The notes below the pieces were generated by a model. That model did not search any database. It worked only from the letters and a program-made list of their open reading frames with translations, and was not told where the DNA came from. Positions 1 to 12,700 of a DNA stretch of 64,000 nt are shown piece after piece (position 1 is the stretch's first letter; each line of letters starts with the position of its first letter). The position numbers and the translations under genes were made by a program. The DNA lies in the NCBI RefSeq assembly GCF_024713975.1, contig NC_091095.1, positions 3,322,001-3,386,000 of the forward strand, written 5' to 3'. Source of the stretch: Paralichthys olivaceus. Its lineage: Eukaryota > Chordata > Actinopteri > Pleuronectiformes > Paralichthyidae.

Positions 1-1850
1 ATGACTAACAAACTGATCTCTTTATTAGCTGCTGACTGGAAACCACAGCTCAAAGTTTCCCTCAGGCAAACTGGAGCAGATTAATGTGCTTTGGAACAAG
101 GGATGTGTGTTTATTTATTTGTTGCAAATGTTAAACTGTGTGAAATTATAATTTTCCAGGACTCTTTCTTTCTTTTCGTGGAGTTCATCACCAGCAGATT
201 ATTTTCTTTCCATGTTCTGTTCTGGTTTTGCACACTGAGCATAGATCAAGTGAAACAAGTTCCTCAGAGTTACTCATCGATGTTTTAAACTGTGTGAAAC
301 TGAAACCACGAAAGTTCACTTAAATAATATTATACCAATAACTTTATGGTTTTATTGTACCACATGATAAATATGATTATGCAGTTTTTAATTCATTCTC
401 CTACATGATTATTTACATTGGATTGATCTTTTAAACAGCTGTTTAACTAATCTAAAGCTGCTATTTAACAGTAAATCATATAAAGAATGAGAAGCGACGT
501 CGTGAATAAGTCAGAAGATGATCCAATGGACAGTTCAAAATGTAAAGGTCTCCATTCTATTGTAAAATGGACACAACCTAAATATGTGATAATGTTTGAC
601 TTCAATCAATAAGACTTGAGATGTGATTTACAGATTATTCAGATAAACCAATCATTCTAAATCTTACGGTATAAATCATGTCCACATGACGTCCTCATGA
701 AATGTCTCCATTAGAATGTAAACAAATAGAATAAACTGTTTGGTGTGTATGCAGCTCGTGGAGGACGGTGAACAAAGCACAGGACAAGTTTGTCACAGGA
801 GACCAGGCGTTGCTTCATGGTTATCGTATGTGGATCAAGGTTTAGGAAATCTTTTGTTTGCTTAACGCAGAAATACGTCTTTGTGTCTTGACTGACAGGA
901 AACACGACGGACATTAGTTTTATTAACTCCTTTCTTTGAACATTTTACCATCAGCCTTTTCCATTCTCACATTCTCCCTTGGACACTAGGGGGCATAGTC
1001 CCAGGAAATGTCCAGAGCCACTGACTTGGACATTTGTGTCCTCACATACTGTGCAGCCCTTCAGGAACAAAAGTGTTTCGGAGTCTTTGCTTTGAAATAA
1101 TAATTGAATAAAAGTTATTTGTAACAATGTGCTTCATGGATATGTTTTCTGTTGGAGAACATTTTCTTCAGAACTGAGAAATGAAGGACCTGGTGAAAAA
1201 CTAGCTTCGTCGTATGAAAGTTTGATCCGAACAGAAAAATAAGAAGTTTTTTTATCGCGTCATCATCAGAATGTGATTCCTCCGACCTTGTAAAGTTCAC
1301 TCAATATAAATGTTACGTAAAAAAAACATTAAAAAAATCAAAATACAGCAGCAGTGAAAATGTCAGACTTGTTTTCTGTCCTTGAGGCCATCGACTGATA
1401 TTGTGACATTGAAAACTGAAGAGCGAGTTTAGATTCGATTGAGTTTTTCGTGTCCAAACAACTTCCGGCTCCTTCTGACGCCCACGTGTCGTCAGAACAG
1501 CATCAGCGGCCATGAGCTCAAATCCCACAACAACTGTGTTAATGTTTCCCTGAAGCAAACTTGTGGTTGTGTAGCGCGTGTTGAATCAAACAGTTGCACA
1601 GCAAACTAGTAAAAAAGAAAAAAGACAAAAATAAATAAGAATAAAGCAAAAGGAACTGACCTTTTTCATTTAAATTCATTTAGAAAATCAAAAACAAGAT
1701 GTGAATGAGTCCTGGTGCTGTTTACACTCTGGTCCTGGATCTGTTGCTTAATTGCTTGATGCTTAATTGAAAGTTCAAATCAAAGGAAGGCTCACATCTG
1801 AAATCCCGCCCTTCCTCTGCGCGGCCCCTCGGCTGCACACACTCCAGTTT
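1..1850. other. Upstream intergenic sequence, no gene recognised
   Basis: This AT-rich stretch precedes the rgs5 promoter. I see no exon with splice sites, no tRNA-like sequence and no repeat I can place. The few frames of 60-80 codons have low-complexity or unrecognisable translations. It may hold distal rgs5 regulatory DNA, but nothing in the sequence alone shows this. Confidence 0.5.
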
Positions 1851-1900
1851 TATTGGCTTGAAGCCGCTGGCCCAGAGCCCAGAGGGCGGTTCTGTATAAA
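1851..1900 (+). promoter_or_regulatory. rgs5: rgs5 core promoter: inverted CCAAT box plus TATA box
   Basis: TATAAA lies at 1895-1900, about 116 bases before the rgs5 start codon at 2016. ATTGG (CCAAT on the other strand) lies at 1852-1856. The purine-rich 5' leader that follows fits transcription starting near 1925. The same order of elements, with similar spacing, precedes rgs4 on the opposite strand. Confidence 0.65.
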
Positions 1901-2015
1901 ACTCCTCATGTGCTCGAAGCCGGAGTCAGAAAGAAAAAGCGACTGAGACTCACAAGTGTGAAAACAAGACAACGAATTTCTATCTAAAAGTGCTGCAACT
2001 GAAAGCAACGGGAAA

Positions 2016-3960
2016 ATGTGTAAAGGATTAGCTGCCTTACCCCAAACCTGCCTGGAGAGGTGAGTCCTGCACCATCACAATGTTTCCTCATGTCTTTAAA
2101 TAGAGAATTCATCTGGTGTGGAACTGGAACTGTTCTGTAAACTTCTGAAGACTTAACAGAAAGTCTTGAAAAACATTTTAAATCCACGCTGGTGTCACAG
2201 ATGAACAGTTTCCATCTAAAAGAGCCTTAAATTCTACTTTGTCAAGTTTGTCTAAATTAATTTCTGCTTCTAACAACGTCTGTCTCACCTCAAGAAGAAT
2301 ATTTCACATGTTACACAGGTTTTCTGATGTGCTTTTATCTTTACAAACATTTGAGCCGATACACAAACACATTTACAATAAGAAAATATAGTTTCATAAC
2401 GTTTTGAATGTAACTGTAAAGCTGGACTGAATTGGATATGATTTGAGATGTAGTGAGCTGCTTCTCTTCTCTCTTCTCCCTTTTCACCTCTTTATTTGGA
2501 GAAAACAGATTCTTGTCGCGTTTGTAGCAAACTAACTTTCAAACTTGACAAATCTGACTTCTGATTAATTACAATTACTCATATAAATACAGCCGCGTTG
2601 GAAAGAGGATGATAAATACCAGGAATTCTTGGATAAACACGGCTGAGTTATTATTACGTTCACAGCCGAGAAGTTGTCACACGGGCCTGTTTTCTGTCAC
2701 GCAGGGCCAAGGAGATCAAGTCGAAATTGGGAGTTTTGCTGCAGAAGCCGGAAAATGCCATCGACCTCATCATCCCGTACCCGGAGAAGACGGAGAAGAA
2801 GCCGGAGAAGCTGCAGAAGTGAGTAGGAGAAGACGTTAAGCAGATTTAGTGATGGTGAAAGAGCAGAGGCCCCGAGCAGGTAGAAAATATGAGGATTAAA
2901 AGGACGTGTAAGGTTTCCAGACACAGACCATCCGGTCAGAGTGAGAACGGACGTTATCTCAGAACAAAGATGAATAAAAAAACAAACAGGCAGAACTGCT
3001 TTGCTTCTGTTTTACCCTGAAATAATGTTATGTAAAGCAAAATGTGTAAATTGGTCTTTTTCCACAGAATGGAAAACTCTCTTTGGTTTGAGTTTAGCTC
3101 ATACTGCACGACAATAATACCCATTTAAATTTCTTAAAGAAACAAACGGCAGGTTCTAATCAATTAAAAGCCTCAGTGTCATTGCCCAGTGTCCCAGTGG
3201 TGCAGAGAGACAGTGAGACACAACAAGAAGACAGCAACATGCAACAAATAAATCAAAATACCAGTAAAAATAAAATAAAAACGTTGAAAACAAGACTCAG
3301 AAATCTGCAGAAGAGACGATCAATACGTTCTGTCCTTTACAGAGACGCTGGTTTAATGATTTGACCGAGCAGCCACAGTCCTTACATCCTCTTTGACTCC
3401 GTCTTTTAAATCGTGTTTGGAGTCCAGAAGCTCCGCATCATCGCTCGGACACACACTCACAACCAGATGTGATCCGTCTCACAGAACGTTTTCCAGATGT
3501 GAGAGAAGTTAAAATGACGCCGTCTGGCTCTGAGAGCTCGTAGCACACACGTGTGGATATTTACCGCTCGTTGTTGGAAGCTTTAAACACGTAGAGGATG
3601 ATTTACAGGCTCCGTTTGTGGCTTGTTGACGATGAAAACATGTTGTAGATCATAAAATAAGACTCATTCACGGTCTGAGATCAAAAAGGATGCGACAGAA
3701 GTTTTTGTTGATGCCACTTATTCGTCACAAAAATCTTAAATCTTTGTGGATCTTCAAAGTGTTTTCATCTGACAGTTGTCAAAGTGTGCTCGACTTGAAT
3801 AACTCTGGAGAAAGATTCAGCATTTCAGTTTGTGTTTGGATGAGTTTTGAACAGTTTTGCTGATCTGAGGTGTTTTGTGCACAGACCTGCTCCTGAGGAG
3901 GCGGCTCAGTGGCGCGAGTGTCTGGACCGAGTCCTGAACAACAACTGTAAGTCTACCTCC

Positions 3961-3991
<31 letters not shown>

Positions 3992-6900
3992 TCACTTGCT
4001 CTCAGACACACACACACACACACACACTCACACACACTCAGTTCCCTGGTGATTAACCAAAATAATATCCTGCCTTTAAAAAATGAGCAGCGTCTCCATA
4101 ATGAGACGACATTAAAAGATTCATCATAAGAGATGAACGACACGTCTCAGCTTCTTGCGTATTTACAAAATTGAAACCAAAATATCTCGGATGCGGACAC
4201 AGCCATCTTGCTTTGGTGACATCATTTGGAGTCTGTGCAGTAGAGATTGTGGATTGGCGCCACAGGATTTAGCGAGTCTCAGCTGTCAATCATGACGTTT
4301 CAACTCGTTTTAATAGCATCAAACAACTCATTAAAGCCGAACTTATCCGAGACACTTGAACCAGCATCAGGGCGATACCTAAAATGACAGAAAAAAATAT
4401 ATATTTAATGTACATTTTGCTTCAGTTACTTGGTCCATGTCCCATCTGCTAACATGGAGGAGGGGAAATGTATTACCTATACGGCAGCCAGCCACCAGGG
4501 GGTGATGAAGATGATTTGGCTTCACTTTTGGGAGCCGTCACATCATCCACTTCTACACAAATCGAATACAACGGATCAAAGTTTAATTCCACTTGAAGCC
4601 AGGCTGTGTTTTTTTTCTCCACAGGAAGGTGAGGTGAGGGTTTTATTCGCTCGCTCGCACAGAGTGGAAGTGAAGCTCTTCCTGTTGACTCTTAATTATA
4701 GCTTTGATCTAAAGTCCTTAATCTGTATGAAATGATTCAGGAGTTTTCTTAAAGCCGGCAGCACATTATCACAGAGTTGACGTGTACACAGGCGTTGAAA
4801 CAAACCAGGAAATACAACTGCAGGTGGATGTTATTGTTCTGATAATGTCTCTCTTACAAATACTTGAAAGAGATGGCGTCACACACACCCACACACACAT
4901 ACACACACACACACACACACACAGTCCAATGCAAACACTGAGGTATAGACACAACAACAAAGCAGACAAACAGGGCCTCATTATTTTACACTATGTGCCC
5001 GAGCTTAATGATGCGACATGCTTGACGTCCGGTGTTTGTCCAGAAGACTGTTCAAGGTACAATACACTCGTCAGTATCTGGTTTCCATAGCAACAGTGCA
5101 AGATGTTTGCTCGTTCTTTACTCGTATTGTGTGTCGATGTTGAGTTGGTGTCAAGGAACTCGGCACACACGAGCAAACACGTCACCAATCAGCTTTCAAC
5201 AGGTTTGATTTAAGAATTTCGGACCGAAATGAATCAAATCTAAGAGCTTTGAAGAAGCGAGAGCATAAACTACACATGCTCGATGAAATTTAAATTTTAA
5301 AGCCCAATAGAAGAAGCGTTAATGAGCTTTTGTGTAACAAAGACCTGAATGTACTTAAGATGCATATTTAAGACTTTGTAAGATCACATGAAAACCTCCT
5401 AATAACGTGTTTTTCACCTGAAACGTTTGATTTATATCAACTTTCAATTTTGATTATGCGTCGAGAACGTTGAATCTGTCACATGAACAGATCCAGAAGT
5501 GTCCTGTCAGTGTGAAATAGTCACAATTATAACTTTCAGGAGATGAGTTTCTATCTAACTTGGTTTAAACTAAGCAGCAGCTCCGGTGTTTACTTCACAA
5601 AGTGCAAAGAAACTCCACCAACAAGACTGATGATTAACTCCTGACGGTCAATGGTGTTTAGTGCTGCGTGTGAATCCTGCTGCTAATACTTGAAAACAGA
5701 CCCGAGTGCAGATGGTAGCGAGCGGCCGACACATGTGAACGGAGAACCAAGCTCGCTGGGTGGCAGGAGAACTTCCTAAGTGTCTCCTTCAGAGAATTCA
5801 AATGCAGCTGTGTGTGAGAGTGAGTGTGTGTGTGTGCTGGGCCGCAGAGGTCATGTTATGGTAACCTCTCCGGGGAAAAGTCTAAATGATTCCACAACGG
5901 TGATTTATTACGCAGTTGCCGCAAACTGCCGCCACAGAATTATTCATCTACATGAGACTTTACATTAACATGATTCTTTATTGCCTCTTTCTTGTCGATT
6001 CCCACGAGAAGCTCGGTGAGTTATTGCCCCTCACATGTGGACCTGCCCCTCCACCTCCACTCTACAGTAAAAACAGCAAAGTGTAATGTTGCAACAACAA
6101 ATGGCTTCTGTCAGATAGAAGACCGCACTTGTAAAATAATGTTATGTTATATTATACTGCTATAAATAGTACTATCTCTATTTTATTACACCAATATATG
6201 TGTATGTTTGTGTGTGTGTGTATATGTGGCACAGTTTATTATCACATGAATGACACATGTTGAAATCACAATCATGAGGAGAAGCTACATTGCTGACGAC
6301 TCTTTTTTGTTATTTCTGCTGTTTTTATTTATTATAATAATAATAATAAACATTTAATTGTTCTCATAGTTGCAAAGTACTTACGAGAAAGAAAAACTTA
6401 ATTTAGAGATTAGCGATTAAAAGAAAAGCAATCAAACAAATAAACAAACCGAACTCTGGAGCATCCCCTGGTTAAAGCGTGTTCCACAAAACTGCGTCTC
6501 CATCAACTGTAAATAAATAAAGATGGACGTCACGTGTCCGCGCCAAAATATCCTGGATTCAAACGCTGCCATCTTGTGTATTTGGATCCAGAGTTTGCAC
6601 AGTAGCGATCAGAGGGTGGAGCCACGGAATCGTGGTCCTGCCGACACACACAGTCGACCAATCGCAGGTCAGTCTCAGATTTTTATAGATTTTTTTAAAA
6701 ACCCAAAAAGTGGAAAAAAAACTTGATTGACTAATCTGTCCCATCCACTTACATGGAGGAGACGGGGTTTACGACCTTTTTCTGTGGCCAGCCACCAGGG
6801 GGAGATGAAGATGTCATCCATCTTTATATACAGTCTTTTTTTTTTCTTTCCCACTCTCTCCTATTCATTTCTAATAATAATGAACAATTCTGTCTAAAAC

Positions 6901-9371
6901 TCAGTCAAAGTCACATTAAAACACGGTTTAACTCCCTCGACAGTTTAGAATCACAAAAGAATTCCCCGTACAAGAGGCTCAGTTGTGGGTCTGATACACA
7001 CACAGGATCGTCATTAGCGTGTGTGTCCTTGCACTGAAGGTCTTTTAAGGAAAAAGCAGCTTGATTGCGACTCGGTTCTATTTTGAACCAAAGTAGTCGT
7101 TTAGATTGGAGATAACAGCCTGAGGCTGCAGCTTATCATGTGCAGCACATGCTCATTCACACAATGAGACCTTTCTCTGGCATTGTGTCCAGCTACAAAG
7201 GTTCCAGCTGAAATGAGAGATTGTTTTCATCAAACCTTATTTTGGGGATAAACACTTTGCTTTTGTCCAAACAGAACTTTTGTTTTATTTCCGCACACAT
7301 TCTGTAGAATGTAATCGTCTTCTTTTGTTTCACTGAAATTCAGTTTAATTATTTTTCACTGGATATTTTTTACTTCTTTAAATTGCTTGTGAGGTTTTAA
7401 AGGGGTCTCCGCCTTCTTTTCTTACGTTTTACCATGGTAACAATACTTTTACTTTTATCACATAGCACTTTCATCACTACAAACATGATTATCATCACAG
7501 TTTTATTACTCTGTTGTGTTTCTGCTTTTGTTTTCCGATGTTCACATCTGTAATAAAAGCTTTCAGACATACATGTGTTAGAAAAACTCCTCCTCCGGCC
7601 CGGTCTGTGTTATAAATGATCCGTAATGGCTTTGTTCAAACATGACAGGACTGTTATGAAGAGAGCCACAGTGCCCACGCGTTATTTGACATCCAGTACG
7701 TGAGAGGCGGCAGGAAAACAGGTCTGAGTGTCGTCGGTTCACTCACACGCAGAATCGAGGAGGAATTTTAAAGACAAGAACTTTGTGGAGAGTCACTTCC
7801 TCCAATCAGTGGATCCTCTGATAAAGATTCTTAATGTCATTTAGTGTGAAGAATAAACATTTGACTGTCTGTAAAAATGGACAATATACATATATATAAA
7901 TGTTTGTTAGTGGTTGGGAGGATTTCCGTTATCACACTGATGTTTGTTTTTAATTCGTTATTTGATGCTTTAAAGACGTGAGTGACAGCTCAGGCTCCTG
8001 ATTGGTCGAACGCGTGTGTCAGTGGAACCTTGACACCACGATCATGACTGAACCGACTGTAGCTGTGTCAGTCAGAGGCTGCGTTTGAAAACAACAGAAT
8101 TCGTCCCAACAGCCCGATCTATCCCAGGGTTCATCGCGCTTTAGTGACAAACAGTTTTTCAAAGAGGTGATGACACCGGCGAGCAACAAGTCGCCCGATG
8201 TGAGTTATCAGGCTTAGATTCAACTGAACAGCTAAAGCTGCACACCTTAAAAAAACCAAGGGGCATTAAAACTTTCTTATCAAGTTTAACTTCAGCTCTG
8301 TGGCAGCAGCCATAAGTCATCACGTTGTGACACACTCTGTTATCTGCTCTTCCTCCCTCCGTCAGACGGCCTGGCCGCTTTCCGTAGCTTCCTTCAGTCC
8401 GAGTTCAGTGAGGAGAACATCGAGTTCTGGATGGCCTGCGAGGACTTCAAGAAGACCAAGAACCCGGTGAAGATGGCCGCCAAGGCCAAGAAGATCTATG
8501 AAGACTTCATCCAGTCTGAGGGACCCAGAGAGGTCAGGGGCTCAAATTAATCCCATGTCGTGCAGCTCAATACGATTTCAATTTAGAATCCTCACTTTAA
8601 TCTTGACCGTTAGTCGACTACAAACTCTGAAGAGCGTGCAACACAAGGAGAGATTCCTTATTTAGAAAATTATTGATTTGAGCACAAACTGCAGCAACAA
8701 AGCAGTTTACAGCTCCTCATTGTATTTGAATCATTATCATCGAATCTGAGTCTTAACATGTAGATATTAAATACACACACCTTCAGTTATACCCCCAGTA
8801 TGTTGGAAACACAAAAGAGACTTTATCAAGAAACGTTTCCCCCCCCCCGACTGACTAAAAGTGTATTTAAAATAAAAAACGAGCCAGTGAATGATGCTTA
8901 TTCAACAGTTTCCCTTCAGAGAGAGTTAACATCTTTTATCGGTGTGCAGTGTGTAGAGGAGAAATACAGGCGTGCTTGAGTGTAAACAGATGAGGTCACA
9001 GACGGAGAATGTTCTGAGACGAACAGCACGATGACACAAAACATGAACACACATGACGTCTAAAGAGGAAACAGAGACAGTGACCTGACACCTTTTAGTT
9101 TCTATATTTCACAAAGTTAAAGAAAGTTTGAAAGTTGAGAATAATTGAGCCTTAACAATGACCGATGGATGTAAACTAAACATGGGAACTTCATTTAAAA
9201 CAGTGTGGTGTCAAAACAAGATTCTAAAACCAGTCTGAGCTAATGTGCCTGCAAAGAGAGGAACCATAAATATCATCATCACCATCATTCGACCACAGAT
9301 GATGAAGGACTTTGACACTGCAACAAGGTGTTTTGAGTGACGGCAAATAAGTGCGTTGATAAAGGTTAACG

Positions 9372-9406
<35 letters not shown>

Positions 9407-9842
9407 CCATAAACAAGCCACGGCAATAAAACACAGCTTGATACCATCATGCATGAGGGAGTGCAAACACACGTAAAGGAAGGAAAGTGGAAAGTCCGAC
9501 TGGAAACATGTTTATTTCCGTCATCTCTCCGCTGGATTCAGAAAGATTCATTCTACTGTTAATACTAATCTTTACGTTTTAATTCAAATGTACGGTTTTC
9601 CTTATCGTCCTCCTCGTCATCCCTCCTTCCTTCGTAGTCGTCTCTGACAGCAGGTCTTGTCGTTCCTCCTCCCACAGGTGAACATCGACCACTTCACCAA
9701 GGATGTGACCCTGAGGAACCTGGTCGACCTCTCCCCCGCGACCTTCGACCTGGCCCAGAAGAGGATCCACGCCCTGATGGAGAAGGACTCCTTCGGCCGG
9801 TTCCTCCGGTCCGACCAGTTCCAGGAGCTCCTGGTCAACTAA
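2016..9842 (+). CDS. rgs5: Regulator of G-protein signalling 5
   Basis: RGS5 is a GTPase-activating protein for Gi/o and Gq alpha subunits, best known from pericytes and vascular smooth muscle. Five coding exons join in frame: 2016-2059, 2705-2818, 3885-3946, 8366-8532 and 9678-9842, all with GT/AG borders. The product is 183 aa; human RGS5 is 181. The N terminus begins [19 protein letters not shown], an amphipathic membrane-binding helix. Cys2 is the known oxygen-sensitive N-degron of this subfamily, and Cys2 and Cys12 are likely palmitoylation sites. The RGS box spans about residues 60-180. It keeps the G-alpha contact residues equivalent to RGS4 Glu87/Asn88 (Glu90/Asn91 in SEEN), Asn128 (Asn131 in VNID), Asp163 (Asp166) and Arg167 (Arg170). 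The basic, Lys/Glu/Pro-rich segment near residues 42-53 replaces the human NEKPEKPAKTQK region. Whether this is the rgs5a or rgs5b copy cannot be told here; linkage to rgs4 is the useful clue. Confidence 0.93.
2060..2704 (+). other. rgs5: rgs5 intron 1
   Basis: The donor GTGAGT follows GAG AG at 2059, and the acceptor is CACGCAG ending at 2704. The intron is phase 2, like the first intron of rgs4 in this window. Nothing else recognised inside. Confidence 0.8.
2819..3884 (+). other. rgs5: rgs5 intron 2
   Basis: The donor GTGAGT starts at 2819 and the acceptor GCACAG ends at 3884, splitting Lys53. No repeat or RNA gene recognised. Confidence 0.8.
3957..4038 (+). repeat. (CT)n-(CA)n compound microsatellite beside a splice donor
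   Basis: A run of CT dinucleotides from about 3957 to 3984 is followed by CA/CACT repeats to about 4038. It begins roughly 10 bases after the rgs5 exon 3 donor at 3947. CU-rich and CA-rich RNA are known ligands of PTB and hnRNP L, so an effect on splicing is conceivable; that is inference. Confidence 0.9.
4165..4550 (+). repeat. Dispersed repeat family 1, copy A
   Basis: Ordered blocks are shared with other copies in this window: GCCATCTTG, TTTGGAGTCTGTGCAGTAG, AGCTGTCAATCATGACGTTT, CCTAAAATGACAGAAA, GGTCCATGTCCCATCTGCTA, and GCCAGCCACCAGGGGG. Other copies lie near 6.5, 24.4, 34.8, 37.5, 60.4 and 62.9 kb. This is a typical fish interspersed repeat; I cannot assign a family name or an encoded protein. 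Confidence 0.75.
4875..4923. repeat. (CA)n microsatellite
   Basis: Interrupted CA dinucleotide array inside rgs5 intron 3. Confidence 0.9.
6498..6838 (+). repeat. Dispersed repeat family 1, copy B (internally deleted)
   Basis: It starts with the block around GTCACGTGTCCGCGCCAAAA and GCCATCTTG, keeps GCACAGTAGCGATCAGAGGG and GTGGAGCCAC, then jumps to CATGGAGGAGACGGGGTTTA and GCCAGCCACCAGGGGG. It ends at CATCCATCTTTATATACAGT. The middle module present in copies A and C is missing. Confidence 0.75.
8533..9677 (+). other. rgs5: rgs5 intron 4
   Basis: The donor GTCAGG follows codon GAG129 and the acceptor CCCACAG precedes GTG130; phase 0. It carries a (CA)n array at about 9375-9404. No other feature seen. 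Confidence 0.8.
9375..9404. repeat. (CA)n microsatellite
   Basis: Pure AC dinucleotide run in rgs5 intron 4. Confidence 0.9.
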
Positions 9843-9955
9843 GCGGGGAATCTGAGGAGCGGGGGAGGGGGGGGTGGTTGGGGGAGGCGTCGAGGTTTCA
9901 AACAGCAGTTAAATGTTTGGAAAGTAATTCCATATATTTTAATCTAAATATTTCC

Positions 9956-9961
9956 AATAAA
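9956..9961 (+). terminator. rgs5: Candidate rgs5 polyadenylation signal
   Basis: AATAAA occurs 114 bases after the rgs5 stop codon at 9840-9842. Mammalian RGS5 transcripts have longer 3' UTRs, so further sites downstream are possible. Confidence 0.5.
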
Positions 9962-10095
9962 CAACCATTGTGTTTGAGCGCATGAGAACCGAAGACCTTT
10001 ATTTTACAAACCAAAAAAATTGTGTATGAAAAAAATCATGTTTGAAACTGAGCTTAAAGGACCGACTGCCATTTAGAATAACCCCACCCCCCATC

Positions 10096-10138
10096 CACAC
10101 ACACGCACACCCACACGCACACACACGCACACACACAC
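10096..10138. repeat. Interrupted (CA/CG)n microsatellite
   Basis: CA dinucleotide array interrupted by CACG units, just past the rgs5 3' end. Confidence 0.85.
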
Positions 10139-11004
10139 TTACCAAATGAGGATATTATTTAAACCTCAAAGGTTGAAATAGAGGAACTAACTAACTAAAC
10201 CTGTAAAATCCACATCAAAACACAGAAAATTCTTTTTTTAAATCATTTTATCTTTTGATTTAATTGAGCGAAGGCTAGTGCACAGCAAAGGTCTGCCCCT
10301 CCCCCCAGGTCCCTTATGGCTAGGGCCCCATTTTATCCACAGGCACATCACACTCCTGAGAGATTCTTCCCCCCCCCCCCGAAAACAAAGAAACGTTTAA
10401 TTGGAGAGAAAAACATTCAGCTGCTTTGTGAAATATGATTAATGCACAGACATGTTCAATCACTCTACAGCAAAACAAAAACAAGCTTCCCTCTGATGTC
10501 AGCTCGACTTTTAGTGTCAGCGTGACTTTTAAGTGCCTCGTGCTTTTCTCAAGAACTCATAGATGCAGTGTCAAGTGGCTGGGATGGAAATTATCTGAGA
10601 GAATAAGTGGGAAAACTCCAAGTAGTGATAGATTTCCCCAGACGAGCTGTTTGTAAACCAGTCGATTCCTCAAGTAAACTCCAGCAAAGATCGGATACTT
10701 TGTCATTTTAATAAAACAACTCAACACATCCCGGAATATCGTCGCATGAATAACAATTCCACTCTCTCCCACTCAGGTTTGGATTTTCACCAAACCCCTT
10801 TTTTTTTTTTTGGTTGGCGCGGCGTCCTGCGAGAGCGCTCCCTGAGAACAGTGGCTCGGCTGCCACTCATAACTGCAAGTCGCTAAGATGGGAAATTCAA
10901 GTGGAAGGGGATCTCAGAAAAAGAAGTGAACAGAGCTGTGGTTTTATACAAAGAAAGTTATTTTCCCATGTGATACAGTGGTACTGTACGTATGTGTGCC
11001 AAAA

Positions 11005-11550
11005 ATAATCACTCAGTGGAGCGCAAACCTCCGCCAAAGCCCGACTGTCTCCGTAAATACCCTAAATATGCATGTTTTTATTATGATTATTATTAATATT
11101 ATTATAAGGATCACATGTCACAGACTTCCTTTACCTGTTTCAAACTAAAAGCACTTTCGGGTTACTGTTGAATCCCCTCCATTCGTTTTTTAGGTTTTCG
11201 TTGTTATTGCTCGGAAGTAAAGAAGTCGTACCAGAAGCCTCACGCAGCAGCTCCACAGCAGCCGTGAATCAAATCAAGAAATGTGTTTGAGAAGCAGCAG
11301 GTCACCCAGTTCGGCCCGGACGTGACTCGCAATGTCAAAGAACGTGACAACAAAAAAAATCTACGAAATCCTGGATCTGCCCCCCACCCCCCGCCCCGGA
11401 TTCACGCCAAAACATTTAACAAGCTCGTGTTTCATCCTTCTGCCAAGTTTCATGATAATTTGTAGTTGGCAGGATTTTACTTAAAATCAACAAAGACAAA
11501 ATAAACACTGGAAATAGAAGAATAACGTCCCTGGCGGAGGTGATATCGAC
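11005..11550 (-). mobile_element. Dispersed repeat family 2 with inverted ends (reverse orientation)
   Basis: The left end contains CAGTGGAGCGC and ACCTCCGCCA; the right end reads CCTGGCGGAGGT. The two ends are therefore partly inverted. The left end is the reverse complement of the end of another copy at about 47980-48030, which reads GGCGGAGGCGGCGCTCCACT. No coding capacity is evident. This looks like a fish interspersed repeat, probably non-autonomous; the class is not established. Confidence 0.55.
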
Positions 11551-12555
11551 CTGGTTCTAGTGCTAATTTACGAGTAAAAAAGAAACAGGGGAAACAGAAC
11601 CTGCAGGTTTCAGTGCAACACTGGTTTAATCTGAGCTCATTTTATTTAAAGTCTAAAACCGGAAGTTTAAAACCATGAAGGAAGTTTAGGGAACTCGTAG
11701 CATCACAATCTTACCATTGCAAAAATAATCACACATTTAATAAATCCAGTATTTTATGTAGTTTTCATATTATTTTCAACACTTTACAACCACAAGTTAT
11801 TATTCACGAGTATAAACTGTCACGAAACACTGATGTTCACTGTATCTACACTGAGCTGAGACGGATGTGATGGAGGAGTTGGAGTTTGTGCAATGTTGAA
11901 AAGTTTTAAATATACACATGAAGTCCAATGTAGCAGCCATGATGATATTCACTCTGTCAATGCTTTAATTTTCTTACATTAAATGAAAGCATATATCTAA
12001 ACGAACATTATCTCGATATTCAGCATTTTTTAAGCTCTTATTGTTCCCGTGACTACAAATAATTAAAAGGGGGGGGGGGTGAAAACACGCAGTCTGTCAC
12101 TGGAATGAACGAGAAGTGTCACAATCTAATGTTTGAGCTGCGTTGAGGGTTTAATGTGACACAGATCGACCAGTCTGGTGTCTCGACCCTCAGCGTCACG
12201 CGCTCACCAATAAGGGCTTCAACAGTGCTGAGTATTCTTTAACCCATGTAGCCTCACGTGTATGTTTTGGAGTCGACCACATAAAAAAAAATATATGCAT
12301 ACAATTCCTGAAGATGTATTTATTCTTACGTGTAAATATCGACTGTGTCTCTGAAGCTGTTCTTAAATACACCAATGGAAGCCGTGATTCTTTGAGCTGG
12401 TGCGGACTCTGCCCGGAGTCTGTTCTCTGTTATAAAAGCGGAAACATCTGATTTTCAATTGTCACTTTGTTTTTCTTCATGAGATTCCTGCGAATATATA
12501 TTGTGTGTAATAGAAGAGGAGCTGGTTCACGCAAGAGAGCGCACATGACGTAATT

Positions 12556-12700
12556 CTTGGCGGGCACGGTGGCACAGTGGTTAGCACTGTTGCCTCACAG
12601 TGAGAAGGTTCTTTGTTTGAACCTGCCGGCCTTTCCTTGTTCGGAGTTTGTATGTTTTCCACATGTCTGTGAAAACACATGGTTTCCTCCCACAGACATG
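12556..12700 (+). mobile_element. Short interspersed repeat with tRNA-like promoter boxes
   Basis: TGGCACAGTGG at 12570-12580 fits the A box of an RNA polymerase III promoter. GTTTGAACC at 12615-12623 is a slightly degraded B box, with tRNA-like spacing. The following text (GGAGTTTGTATG, TTTCCTCCCACAGACATG) matches a repeat I remember as very common in fish genomes. It is the head of a SINE-like element, not a functional tRNA, because no cloverleaf forms around it. Confidence 0.7.

Larger units (their letters stand above)
3947..8365 (+). other. rgs5: rgs5 intron 3 (largest rgs5 intron)
   Basis: This 4.4 kb intron splits the Tyr74 codon before the main RGS-box exon. It contains a CT/CA microsatellite immediately after the donor, a second CA array near 4880, and two copies of a dispersed repeat family (4165-4550 and 6498-6838). 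No coding exon or RNA gene was recognised in the rest. Confidence 0.75.

Noticed and set aside
12556-12640. Possible functional tRNA gene
   Set aside because: A and B box matches are present but no acceptor, anticodon or T stems can be drawn. The flanking text is that of a dispersed repeat.
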